From NCBI GenBank assembly GCA_963924555.1, contig OZ004598.1, forward strand, positions 2,566,501 through 2,630,500: 64,000 bases of DNA. The letters run 5' to 3'. Position numbers and translations under genes: made by a program. The stretch comes from Crambe crambe. Lineage: Eukaryota; Porifera; Demospongiae; Poecilosclerida; Crambeidae. Shown here piece after piece: positions 48,499 to 58,292 of this stretch. The notes under the pieces are model-generated. The model searched no databases and was not told the DNA's origin. It saw only the letters and a list, made by a program, of their open reading frames with translations. Position 1 is the stretch's first letter, and the number at the start of each line of letters is the position of its first letter.

Positions 48499-49731
48499 TC
48501 AAACAGTAGTTGTAGTATAGTCAGGTTGATGACTTGTGCAAGGAACTTCAGAATTTTCAGAGATAACAGTGCAAAATACACCCAGTCTCCAACACTGGGT
48601 ATTTGTGCAGCAGTCGTTCATATCACACTGACAACACTGGATGAATAACTGTGCTGGTGCACTCATATGTGACCTCCTTTTAAAACTAAAATAGCACAGC
48701 ATTTTCATTAATGGCTTCCTAACGTCACGAATGAGGGTGGTCTCAAGTATGGGATGAATTGCTACTTGTGCCCGGAAGAAAATAAATGCAATAACTTGAA
48801 AAGCGGTTGGAACTTTCTCATAATCTTTGTAATTATTGCCATAAGAGTAGAAGAGAAATATAAGAATTGTCATAGGCAGCCATGATATGAGGCAGGATAT
48901 TACGAGTCCTCCAAACACCTTGATAAGATGGAACTGTTTCTTCCGACGTATCTGTTTGATTTTCTGATTGAAATAGACATCTTCATTATTTGCTTTAGCA
49001 TTGTACACTTCTCGAATGGTCTTCTGTACAATGTAAATCACACATATATTGCATACTATCAGCACAATTAGTGGCAGGCATATTATTATAAATATCAAGA
49101 CAATGAACACTACTTCTATCTCCACATCATTTGTGAAGCTTATTAATGTACATGCTGCAAACGGACGATAAAAAACTATAATGTCATTTATTTTACCAAT
49201 ATTAAAGAGGGGTATTGCTGAGATGATGAGGACAACTAACCATATGGTTGAAATTGCTACAAGTATCCTGGGTATAGTGACGATACTTTTGTAATGAAGG
49301 GGCTTGTAAAAGTAGAACAATCTATCAAAAGATAGAAAAGTGATAGCATATATCGACAAAATAGGGAATATTGGATCTAATATTCCAATTTGACACGAAT
49401 TGCATCTCATCAAATCACTCCTTCCAAGTATAAATTCTCCAGCAGTTCCCACCACTATGTTAATGGGAAGTACTAGTATGATGTAGAGAAAGTCGATTGT
49501 GACTAGATTGAGGAGAAGTACAATGGTGGGATGCTTGTAGAGTTTCTCTTTGACTATGGTCACGATTACCATCAAATTCCATGGCAAACCTACACTCAGA
49601 ATGAGGATTTGGAAGACAGCTAATACCATAGCACTGATTCTGAAGCCACCTTGAAGCTGCCAAATAATATCAGTGGTATCATTCTCACTGGCATTCTCGC
49701 AAAAGGATCCAAATTCTTGTGTAATATTCAT
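48499..49731 (-). CDS. Class A GPCR, copy 2, intronless
   Basis: 410 residues from the ATG at 49731. Nearly identical to copy 1 along its whole length, with the same D-R-L-F-Y-F-Y-K-P-L-H-Y and H-P-I-L-E motifs. Notable differences: one residue fewer in the second extracellular loop (N-I-G-K for I-N-I-H-Q) and S-F-K-R-R in the tail. The frame is intact, so the copy may be functional. Its reading direction is opposite to that of its flanking segments when compared with copies 1 and 3. Confidence 0.92.
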   Translation of the reverse strand: MNITQEFGSFCENASENDTTDIIWQLQGGFRISAMVLAVFQILILSVGLPWNLMVIVTIVKEKLYKHPTIVLLLNLVTIDFLYIILVLPINIVVGTAGEFILGRSDLMRCNSCQIGILDPIFPILSIYAITFLSFDRLFYFYKPLHYKSIVTIPRILVAISTIWLVVLIISAIPLFNIGKINDIIVFYRPFAACTLISFTNDVEIEVVFIVLIFIIICLPLIVLIVCNICVIYIVQKTIREVYNAKANNEDVYFNQKIKQIRRKKQFHLIKVFGGLVISCLISWLPMTILIFLFYSYGNNYKDYEKVPTAFQVIAFIFFRAQVAIHPILETTLIRDVRKPLMKMLCYFSFKRRSHMSAPAQLFIQCCQCDMNDCCTNTQCWRLGVFCTVISENSEVPCTSHQPDYTTTTV

Positions 49732-50529
49732 GATTAGCAAATGAGCCAGCTATAGCTAATAATTCCTTTTGTAGCTAGCTCTATCTTATCAGACTAAAAT
49801 ATCTAGGTATGCTATAGCAATACGCTGTAAAAATGAAAGTGTGTACTGCACACTAAATTGTCCCAAACTAAAAACAAAACAAACAACTATATGTAAACTC
49901 CTATGCAGTCGAATCACCAATTCACCGGAAGTTCATTAGTATTTAAGTATGCGCATAATCTTAAGAGCAGATTTGCGTTTTCTATCTATGGTGCTAGACT
50001 GCTATAGCCCTAGGGACAGCTCCAACATGACTGCGTATTTTGACTTTTAATTACAACATAGCCCTACATTTTACATCCAGTTGTAAATGTAGGGAATGTT
50101 TTCATATGAGGCTACAGTACATATATACAGCCCAGCTAGATTTTAGGCCATCCCTACTTAACCTTCCACTCGGGCAAAATATCTAATGCTAATTCGGTTG
50201 CAGTTACTGATTTTATCTGGCAAACTTTTTCTGGCAGTTGAGTTGTTTTACTCTCTGAACTGCTAGCTACTGGGATGTTAATTACCATGACTTACAGCAG
50301 CAATACTTGTACTGATAAAGAGACTGTAATGATTACTGCTTCAGCGAATTTATCTAAACCCTAAAACTCAGCACCAAATTCAAACCATTTTCCTACTTGA
50401 CCTGTTCCCTAAATTCTACTTGCTGAGTACTTTCCAGATTGTTCAGATCAACTTTCGTTTCATTTTCTTTCATGGTGATTTACCAACTGCAGCACGGATA
50501 TCATCCGCACGCAGTAGGAAGGTGGCAGC

Positions 50530-50835
50530 TTGTACAGCGTTGCAGTGGAATGCAATTTACACCCACGTTCACACCACAAAACCATAACAGTAAACTGCGC
50601 GCTGAATGTTGCATCTGAAAAGTCTGTGGCCAGTGCCAATGAGAAGAAGAGGAGACCCTTTTCAAGTCCTGGCATGGCAAGTGCACTGGAGTGTCTTACT
50701 GCTCTGATGTCCAGGTTTCCTGAAGCTAACTGCACCAAGTTGCACACTAGATATGCTTGCAGATCTTGTAGTCTATTCCCAAGCTTCAGTAGCTCAGCAA
50801 ATTGCCCACGTGTTTACTGTTATCGGTGCGCGTGA
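50530..50835 (+). CDS. Unrecognised cysteine-containing open frame or exon
   Basis: 101 residues, preceded by a possible acceptor (GTTGCAG) and ending beside a possible GTGAGT donor. The C-terminal part, YACRSCSLFPSF then NCPRVYCYRC, has two CxxC-like pairs and could bind zinc. It lies in an insertion that the matching flank of copy 1 lacks. I know no homologue. A chance open frame is quite possible. Confidence 0.25.
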   Translation: MYSVAVECNLHPRSHHKTITVNCALNVASEKSVASANEKKRRPFSSPGMASALECLTALMSRFPEANCTKLHTRYACRSCSLFPSFSSSANCPRVYCYRCA

Positions 50836-50954
50836 GTATTATTAATTTGATAATAAAACCACACTCCTATAAGCAATGAGCGCAAAAAATTCTTCTAAAT
50901 AAAAAGTGAAGTAGGAATAGCCATAAAATTTAGCTGCATTTAAAAGAAAAAAGA

Positions 50955-51403
50955 ACAAAAGTCAATTTTAGAACTCGTTTGTTAGCGAATGAATTCTTGG
51001 TTTTTGAACATTCTCCTCTCTTCTTTGTAGATGTAATAATTCACTGTAGCCTTCTGAGAACCTGTAGAGTAAGGGTAGAAGAGAAAGAAGAGTTTTTAGT
51101 TTATACAGTCTTATGACCTTTGACCCGCCATCCCTACTTAGAGAGTGCTAGTGCACTCTCTGATTATAAAGAAAAAGAATAAAAGTCAATTTTAGACATG
51201 GTTTTTTTCTTATGTTAGCGAATGAATTTTTGGTTTTTGAACATTCTCCTCTCTTCTTTGTAGATGTAATAATTCACTGTAGCCTTCTGAGAACCTGTAG
51301 AGTAAGGGTAGAAGAGAAAGAAGAGTTTTTAGTTTATAACAGTCTTATGACCTTTGACCCGCCATCCCTACTTAGAGAGTGCTAGCGCACTCTCTGATTA
51401 TGT
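50955..51403. repeat. Two tandem copies of a ~224-bp unit
   Basis: The stretch from GTCAATTTTAG (50961) recurs from 51185 with few changes, each copy ending in GAGAGTGCTAG-type palindromic sequence. Confidence 0.9.
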
Positions 51404-51615
51404 GCAGACCACTTAACTACTTGTACCTGTACAGCTCACCTAGGAATTAGGCCAGAAATGTGCTTAGGCAATAGGGGGATGGATAATTAACTTGATAATT
51501 GGGCAAGCCTCCTTGGCACAATAGCTGCCTGATCTTGTAGGTTCCACCTGACAGTGTCAAGTAGCAAACTGACACGTGGTCTTACAAGTTTATGATGTCC
51601 TTTTCCCAACCACAG

Positions 51616-51878
51616 ATTTGATCCAGAATTCAAGAAACTTGCAGACAAGTACTACCCACATAATATTTTGATAGTGACACATGGGTATGGAGTTTCTCAG
51701 GCTGTTCCCCATGGCACAGGGGAAGAAGAGTGACACTGTGTGGGTAAACTATTGTGGTCATGTTGAACTGAGAAGATCTGGTAGTAACCATGACTGGCAG
51801 TTGGGAGATGTTAGTAGGGGGGTTCATATTAAAAAACTGTTCACCAAAAAGTGAATGATTGGCATGACTGACCATATT
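51616..51878 (+). pseudogene. Histidine phosphatase exon 3 remnant (copy C)
   Basis: Reproduces exon 3 of copy B (FDPEFKKLADKYYPHNILIV then THGYGV). An extra base in the following Ala-Val-Ala region and a short deletion shift the frame, and exons 1 and 2 are absent. The matching segment starts at 51408, which is also the right end of a roughly 600-bp direct repeat with 44213-44855. Confidence 0.88.
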
Positions 51879-51905
51879 GTTTTTGTTTTTTAGTTGGCTT
51901 ATTTT

Positions 51906-51941
<36 letters not shown>

Positions 51942-53156
51942 TTTGAGGGGGGGATCCTATTTATATTTCTCACTTTAGTTTATCTCTACTTCTTATTTTC
52001 ATCTCATTTTGTTGCATGCTCTTTGCACAGCACAATAAAAGTTTGTTGTTATTTTTTGTTGTTTTTTTTTTTTTTTTGCTACAGGCTCTTGATTAATTGT
52101 GGATACCAATTTTGCTGCTAGCTAGTGTAGATTGTGGCATACTTAACTGCTGGAAATCTTGTGAGTGGCCTCTATGTACGGTGAAACCTGACTACTTCTA
52201 TTAAGGCCCTAACAACACCTATTTAACTATTTCGGAGCACCTCCATCTTTAAGCTTATGAATGTAACACACACATATTAAGTGCTAATGTCCGGGGTGGG
52301 TAATTAGAACAGCAAGTACTCCTAGTTAATGGATTGTAAACTTTGCACATCCAATTTTTTTTTTAGCATATCTGAATTGGGACCAGTCCAGATATGCAAG
52401 GGTCCACTGTTACTAATTTATCACTACTGGCACTGAGTATCCCAAGCTCTGTCATGGTCTTTTTCTTGTTTGTTCATTTAATGTGGAGGCAATAATTCCC
52501 CCCCCCCTCCCCCCTTGAGCTAAACCTCACAGTTTTAGTGTAATTTGTTTTTATTTTCTATCATGTTAAATGGACAAGTAAACTGTACAGAATACAAAAA
52601 TTGAACACCAAAATTATGATGGTAATTAGTGTGTAAGTACTTTCTGCATTGTTTACAGTAAAACTCCACTTCTATCTTTGGAATTCTCCCAATAAAATAA
52701 TCTGTACATGTGTTACTCAGGCTCCGAGTCTCCACGAGCATTTTTTTATGTAGCTAAGTGCCATAGTCAAGTAGCCCTAAGGAAGAAATAGCTATAGGTA
52801 GAATACATAGACAATACATGTCAGTTATCAACCTCAGTGATTACAGTCCCTATACGACTAACACAGCCTTGGGCCTATGGCCTTTGGTGTGTAAATAGCA
52901 TGGGTTAAAGGAAGCTAGACTTGTTCTCCTGTTTTATATACAACTCTTAAATAATTCATGAGCAATCTATACATTGATCCAGTCCAGTAATCCAGTCTAT
53001 ACCTGTCTAGCATGGCCAAGATACATGCTCAAATTTGTTTATACATGTGCATTGGAGGCTGGAAGCCATACACTCGGCCGGTCTATGATTTTTGTGTTGT
53101 GTTTGTCATGATTCAGTTTCTATGATCACATTCTACTATTTAGCTACTGTAGCATG

Positions 53157-53164
53157 TATAAAAG
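53157..53164 (+). promoter_or_regulatory. TATA box of secreted gene C
   Basis: TATAAAAG at 61 bp before the start codon, matching secreted gene A. Confidence 0.75.
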
Positions 53165-53224
53165 AGACTTTATTCATACCACTTTTCCATTTTTGCACTC
53201 TTGTTAGTACTGAACATTGAGATT

Positions 53225-54410
53225 ATGAAGTCTGTGCTTTTTTTAGTAATTGCACTTGTAATGGTTACATCAATCAATGCGATGTGTGGAGATGCGAGAA
53301 ATATTACTAATCGATTTATTGCACATATGGATGAAGTTATATATGAACTACAACCTTGCAGTTATACAGATTCTGATCGTAAGTCATTGTGTTATGTATA
53401 AATTTAGAAAGTAGCTAGCTTCTGCTTGCCAGTTTAGCTGATGACTAAGAGCCCATGAATTAATTTAGATACACATCTGCTTTAGGGAAATGCCCACTTA
53501 TGTAGAGTAGAACCTCTGATAAAGGACACTCTTAAAAGGGATGAACCTCAATCTAGAAGAGGACGACTTCTCTACAAAGGACAAAGGCTGGGTCCCAAGT
53601 GTGTCCATTATTCGGAGGTTCCACTCTAGCTGACTGTAAATACATGATAATTATGAGAAATGTTGGATTAACCAGTGAGCATGTATGTCTCTTTTTTATA
53701 GATATTTCGCAAGTTTGTCTTAACGATAATAATCATGAGCTTCGAAAATGTGATGGTAGCAAGTCATATTGCTGCTGGGAGGATTATTACCAGTACACAC
53801 GTAAAGAATATTTTATGGTGTGTTATAATATAGGTAAGAAAAAATAGATGCTCATGTGAATCGTAGCTTATGAGATTCTGATAGAAAGAATAACATGCTG
53901 CTGACACTCAAAGTAATCAATAGAAAAAATGACTATGTAGCTAGAAATCTTCAGATCTCTTGTGCATTCATTCCTACTGTTATGGTGTTATACCTTTATC
54001 TTTCCTTATAGACCAAGATCAATGGTGTTTGGACGACAAAGATCCTAATGATCCTAAAGTTAAGCTATGCAACATTACTCATCCTGTAGCTGACACTGGT
54101 TTGATGACATTATGTATGGCTGGAGAGGATGGAACTAATGACTGTACTAGCCTTGGTGAAGAAGAATGTGAGTGAAAAAAACAACAACCCTATTATGACA
54201 GTAACACCTGTTACCAATGGACCATATTCATAGAACACGGCTCAGTATACTATATTATTCCTTTGCAGCTGCTTGGGTAATAATTATACAGGGTGGGTGT
54301 TATCTAGACCTCTCTCTCTTTTAGCCTGGCCACAAGAAAAAGATTCATTCTGGATGTCTTTGCTCAAGCACTGGAAAGGGAATAAAGTCTTGTACCCCTC
54401 CAAGACATAG
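53225..54410 (+). CDS. Small secreted cysteine-rich protein, copy C
   Basis: Exons 53225-53378, 53702-53833, 54012-54167 and 54325-54410 give 175 residues with all phase-1 introns, the same plan as copy A. The signal peptide is MKSVLFLVIALVMVTSINAM. The cysteines of copy A are kept except one in the C-C-W-E-D-Y cluster (Y-Y-Q for Y-C-R). Exon 1 is longer (SYTDSD) and exon 3 carries an extra DPNDPKVKL-type stretch; both changes keep the frame. The final exon differs from copy A by one residue. Length changes in multiples of three with conserved splice sites argue that both genes are translated. The function is unknown. Confidence 0.83.
53503..53626. mobile_element. MITE in intron 1 of secreted gene C
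   Basis: Counterpart of 30361-30486, with the same end sequences and a few changes. Confidence 0.6.
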
Positions 54411-56069
54411 ACTATAAGAGATTATAAATAGTAGCTATCAACACTGGATTAGCAAGAGTGATAATTAAATTTATATACCATTGTTATCATGATTCCCTCT
54501 TAAAAAGACTCAAATTAAAGATATTGTTTAGTATCCTTTTATTTGTAGCTTGATAGTATGTTTGCATTAATTTCAATCTTTGTTATTCAGCACGACTGCA
54601 AGATATCTCGTTAGTTTAATAATTATAATAGCATCATCATATTACCTGGAACAATTATTGCCTTCCTAAATGATGCATCCACTAATTATCCACTGTAAAG
54701 TACTCAGTAGTGTGATTTTTTGAAGGGGGAAGGAAACCATAGTAAACCACATTATGTACAAGTTGTGACCTTTGACAGTTCTGTTTAGTATCTCCCCATG
54801 TACACACATATTGAAAAAATGAAAAATGGGTTCAGAGGAGAATAAATGTACAAACAGTTCTTGATCACTACATAGAGAATGCCATATTTTAAGAAAAATA
54901 GAGTAAACAGATAGAGTATGGATAAAGTATAGATTAAATTTTCCACATGACTTGCTGAAAGCATTTTTTAAAAGGGGATTGCCACATATAGGTGACGTTC
55001 TTCAAAATCAAACGTGCACATATTTTTACCCCCATACATTAAGGTGTAGTGGGGAGAAGAAGAGATGGATGTTATGAGCTTTGTACTTACTTCAGTGGAA
55101 GTACATTTTACCACTGACACAGCCAACCAAAACCCTTATACCATTGATGAATGAACGAAGCAACAAATAAGCCATTGATAGCCACTCACAATACTTGTCA
55201 TATTTATGTGAATTAGATATAGGAAGTTTAAAATTATTGGTCCATCTACAATCATGTCAAAAAAAAAAAGAAGCCACATACTTGTTTAGTTGCACCTATG
55301 TACACCATGCACAGAGACCGGTCATGGGGCTAAAGCTTCTTTATGCAGGCAGCAATGGTTCCAATTAAAGACCTGTACTCCAAAAGATGTTTAAGTTTCA
55401 TGGATATGCCAGCTGTATATATGATTGAATTTATTAGCCAGTAGCTCCTTTTTTTTCCATTAGTGTGTGAACTTACTTCACTTGCAAATTGCCTGGGAAA
55501 TTTTTTTTTATGATTCTGAAGTGCTGATCAAAAAATAATTGTTAAAGAATCAAAGCTTTATGAAGATTGCTCAGTGATAGATGTGGCCTTAGAGCTGGAG
55601 ATACCTGTGAATTAGATCCCACAAAGAGTTGTAACTTGTTGCCACTCTCTACAGAAAACTCAGAAATTTCATTTTAAAATTATTTTTGTGATCATTTTCA
55701 ACAACTTGAAAATTATTACCCCCCCCCCCCCCCCCCCCCCCCAACATAACTGGCAAGTAAAGGAGCCACTATAGTATTAGATGTTTTGAATGGCTTAGAA
55801 AATATAAATAAAAAAGAGGGGAGGAGAGGAGAGAAGAGCCCATGCATGAAAGAAAGGCTTGGATAGAAGTACTTTCAAGAAGGGGAGTTTCCTTCATCTT
55901 AATTGTTAACCACCACAGTTTCTTCATAATAACTCATACTCTTTCTTTCAGCAATCCATTTTCATTTATTTTGACCTTTGACCCCATGAATTACACACAT
56001 GCCCACAACAATCAGAATGGACATAGCTAGAGCTTGATTGCTTTCTACACATTTTGTCATAGAGGCGCT
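54411..56069. other. Intergenic, no gene
   Basis: The first 850 bp match the flank of secreted gene A. A poly-C tract lies at 55721-55742. Nothing coding is supported. Confidence 0.6.
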
Positions 56070-56262
56070 AGGCTTGTCTAAGTGGATTGTAGGTGCTTGG
56101 CTTATCTAACCTCCTATGTATGCAGCTGCTGGTTAGAACCACCACTTATATGCTGACAGTTACAATTGGCAAGAACAAGTACCAACTCCTTAGGCTAAAG
56201 TGGTGGTTCTAACCAGCAGCTGCATACACAGGAGGTTAGATGAGCCAAGTGCCTACGATAAG
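56070..56262. repeat. Large foldback (about 65-bp arms)
   Basis: Arms of about 65 bp, including CCTCCTATGTATGCAGCTGC and GGTTAGAACCACCACTT on the left, are repeated as the complement on the right with a few mismatches. The loop is about 45 bp. Probably a foldback MITE. Confidence 0.8.
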
Positions 56263-56589
56263 CCCAGCAACATATTCAATTGGCAAATGAGCAGTGAACA
56301 AGTGCCACTGAATATGTTACATGAACATAGCTACCCTAGTTACAAGTAAGCTGTAACAACAAATTCATTTATTATTAACAGTATTGCCAGGTTCATGGAT
56401 TTATCCACAATCTGTGGATTTTTGGATAAGAAATTATGAAAATGTCTATGGATGGATAAAGGAATTGTTCTGTAAGAATTGAAACCTGCAGTGATCAAAA
56501 TTATAGTCCATAGCTAGCTACTGATACAAAAATTAGGATAATGAATTTCCCAATTTACAGTTATTCCAGCAGTTGGCACATGTAAAAGC

Positions 56590-57010
56590 ATCCTTACAAG
56601 AGATGTTCAGTGAAATCAAATCAGGTATGCATAAACTCAATGACCTTTGAATATATACAGTGAAACTGGCAGCATGACATCTGTCTACACACCACCTTCC
56701 TAAATAGATCATTTTTTTTCTGGAGCTACCCATTCTGTTTGGATAACACATATATAATAAATAATATTGAATGTGATTGTTTCAATATGAGAAGTGACAC
56801 TCAGAACTGAGTGGTATTATCTTATCCTGGGTGCCTGGTTGTCCATCACGCTCATATATTGTACCACCCAGGGCAAAGAATGTTCAGTGAAATCAAATCA
56901 GGTATGAACTCAATGATTTTATACTGTAGCTAATAGTGAAACTGGCAGCATGACATCTGTCTACACACATCACCTCTTGGGTAGACAAATATGTGATCGT
57001 TTCAAAATAT
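56590..57010. repeat. Direct repeat, about 280-bp period
   Basis: TGTTCAGTGAAATCAAATCA then GTGAAACTGGCAGCATGACA appear at about 56605 and 56882. A related sequence with TGTACCACCCAGG is near 34270. Confidence 0.8.
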
Positions 57011-57127
57011 TATGTGCTATAATTCTTAAGAAGTGTCAGAATTGAGTGGTAAAACCTGGGGGCGTAGTGTACCACCCAGGGTACAGCAATACCAAGGTGA
57101 CCTTTATCATCAAGGCATTGCAAATCC

Positions 57128-57331
57128 AGTGATACCATCTATAGATAAACAAATAAGCTTCATCGGTATTGGAAATCCAGTGATGCTATCTATAAACAAA
57201 CAAATAAGCTTCATGATGCTATCTATAAACAAACAAATAAGCTTCATGATGCTATCTATAAACAATAAGCTTCATGATGCTATCTATAAACAAACAAATA
57301 AGCTTCATGATGCTATCTATAAACAAACAAA
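57128..57331. repeat. 33-bp tandem repeat, about six copies
   Basis: The unit GATGCTATCTATAAACAAAC with AAATAAGCTTCAT recurs, one copy shortened. The reading frame across it is a by-product. Confidence 0.9.
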
Positions 57332-58292
57332 TAGTACAACAAAAATTTAGTTATTTTTGTGTCTTTGTAATTGGCTAACACAATTCAAGGACAGATAGCA
57401 CTCATAGGAGGTCTTACTCATTAATTTAGGTAAAGATCATCATTGTGACTTGTGAACTTGTGACTAAATTGTTCAAAGTCTCACTGTTTGCAAACTAATG
57501 ACCCAAATGCACTGTGCAGGCTCCATAATAATAATATTGCAAACTAATGGCCCAAAGGCACTGTGCATGGTCCATAATATTTTTTTTACTTTTTTTTTTT
57601 TTTTTAATTAATAATTCTCATGTAGGACAATACAGTGTAGGAGATAAAATAGTGTAGAGGATTAAAAATTGCATAATAATAATAATATTGCATGATAATA
57701 ATAATATTGCATAATAATAATAATATTGCATATTGCAGGAAATCTGATTGGCTTATATTCACATTGTGTGGTCTTACCATTGTGAGCCACTTGGTAGCAA
57801 CATACCGTAGCTAGATTTATACAGTCTCACATGATTCAATGTAGGCTAAAATTTCTCAGATGTAAATCAGTATGTAACCAGTTCTTAGTCTCTCTTTAAT
57901 TACAGGAAACCTCTTCCTCTCTGCAGTAGAGTTGCCATTTTGTTGTAGCAGTAATATATCCAGGTGAGTCAACACCAAGGAGTAGGGTCAAGTCAGAATG
58001 CTTCTTGTAGCTCAGAAAGCAACTGAAACGAGGAGTTTTTTTAATGGTTGGATACCTTGGATAAAATTTCAGGAAGGACTTCAGAAAGGTAGGCTCAGCC
58101 ACTATGATTATAACTATCCGGGTGAAGAGCCAGATTGTACTACATGTGAGAAACTGTTAATTCTCCTTGCTTATGAAACCTGGTGGTAAAGGTAGCTGCT
58201 CGACATATTATCCCTGGTGATTTTGTTCAGATACAAACGCAATGTCCCGTCATGCTTCAAGGCATGCGCAGCGCACGCGCTCGAGCTCAAAT
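57332..58292. other. Intergenic with AT-rich short repeats and start of segment X
   Basis: A direct repeat of about 60 bp occurs near 57495-57580, and ATAATAATAATATTGCAT units at about 57675-57735. From about 58240 the sequence matches the GPCR flanking segment X. No gene is supported. Confidence 0.55.

Noticed and set aside
57128-57331. CRISPR-like array
   Set aside because: Repeats are adjacent without spacers and the genome is animal.
57033-57350. 105-residue frame with repeated ISFMMLSINKQ
   Set aside because: Translation of the 33-bp tandem repeat with no other support.
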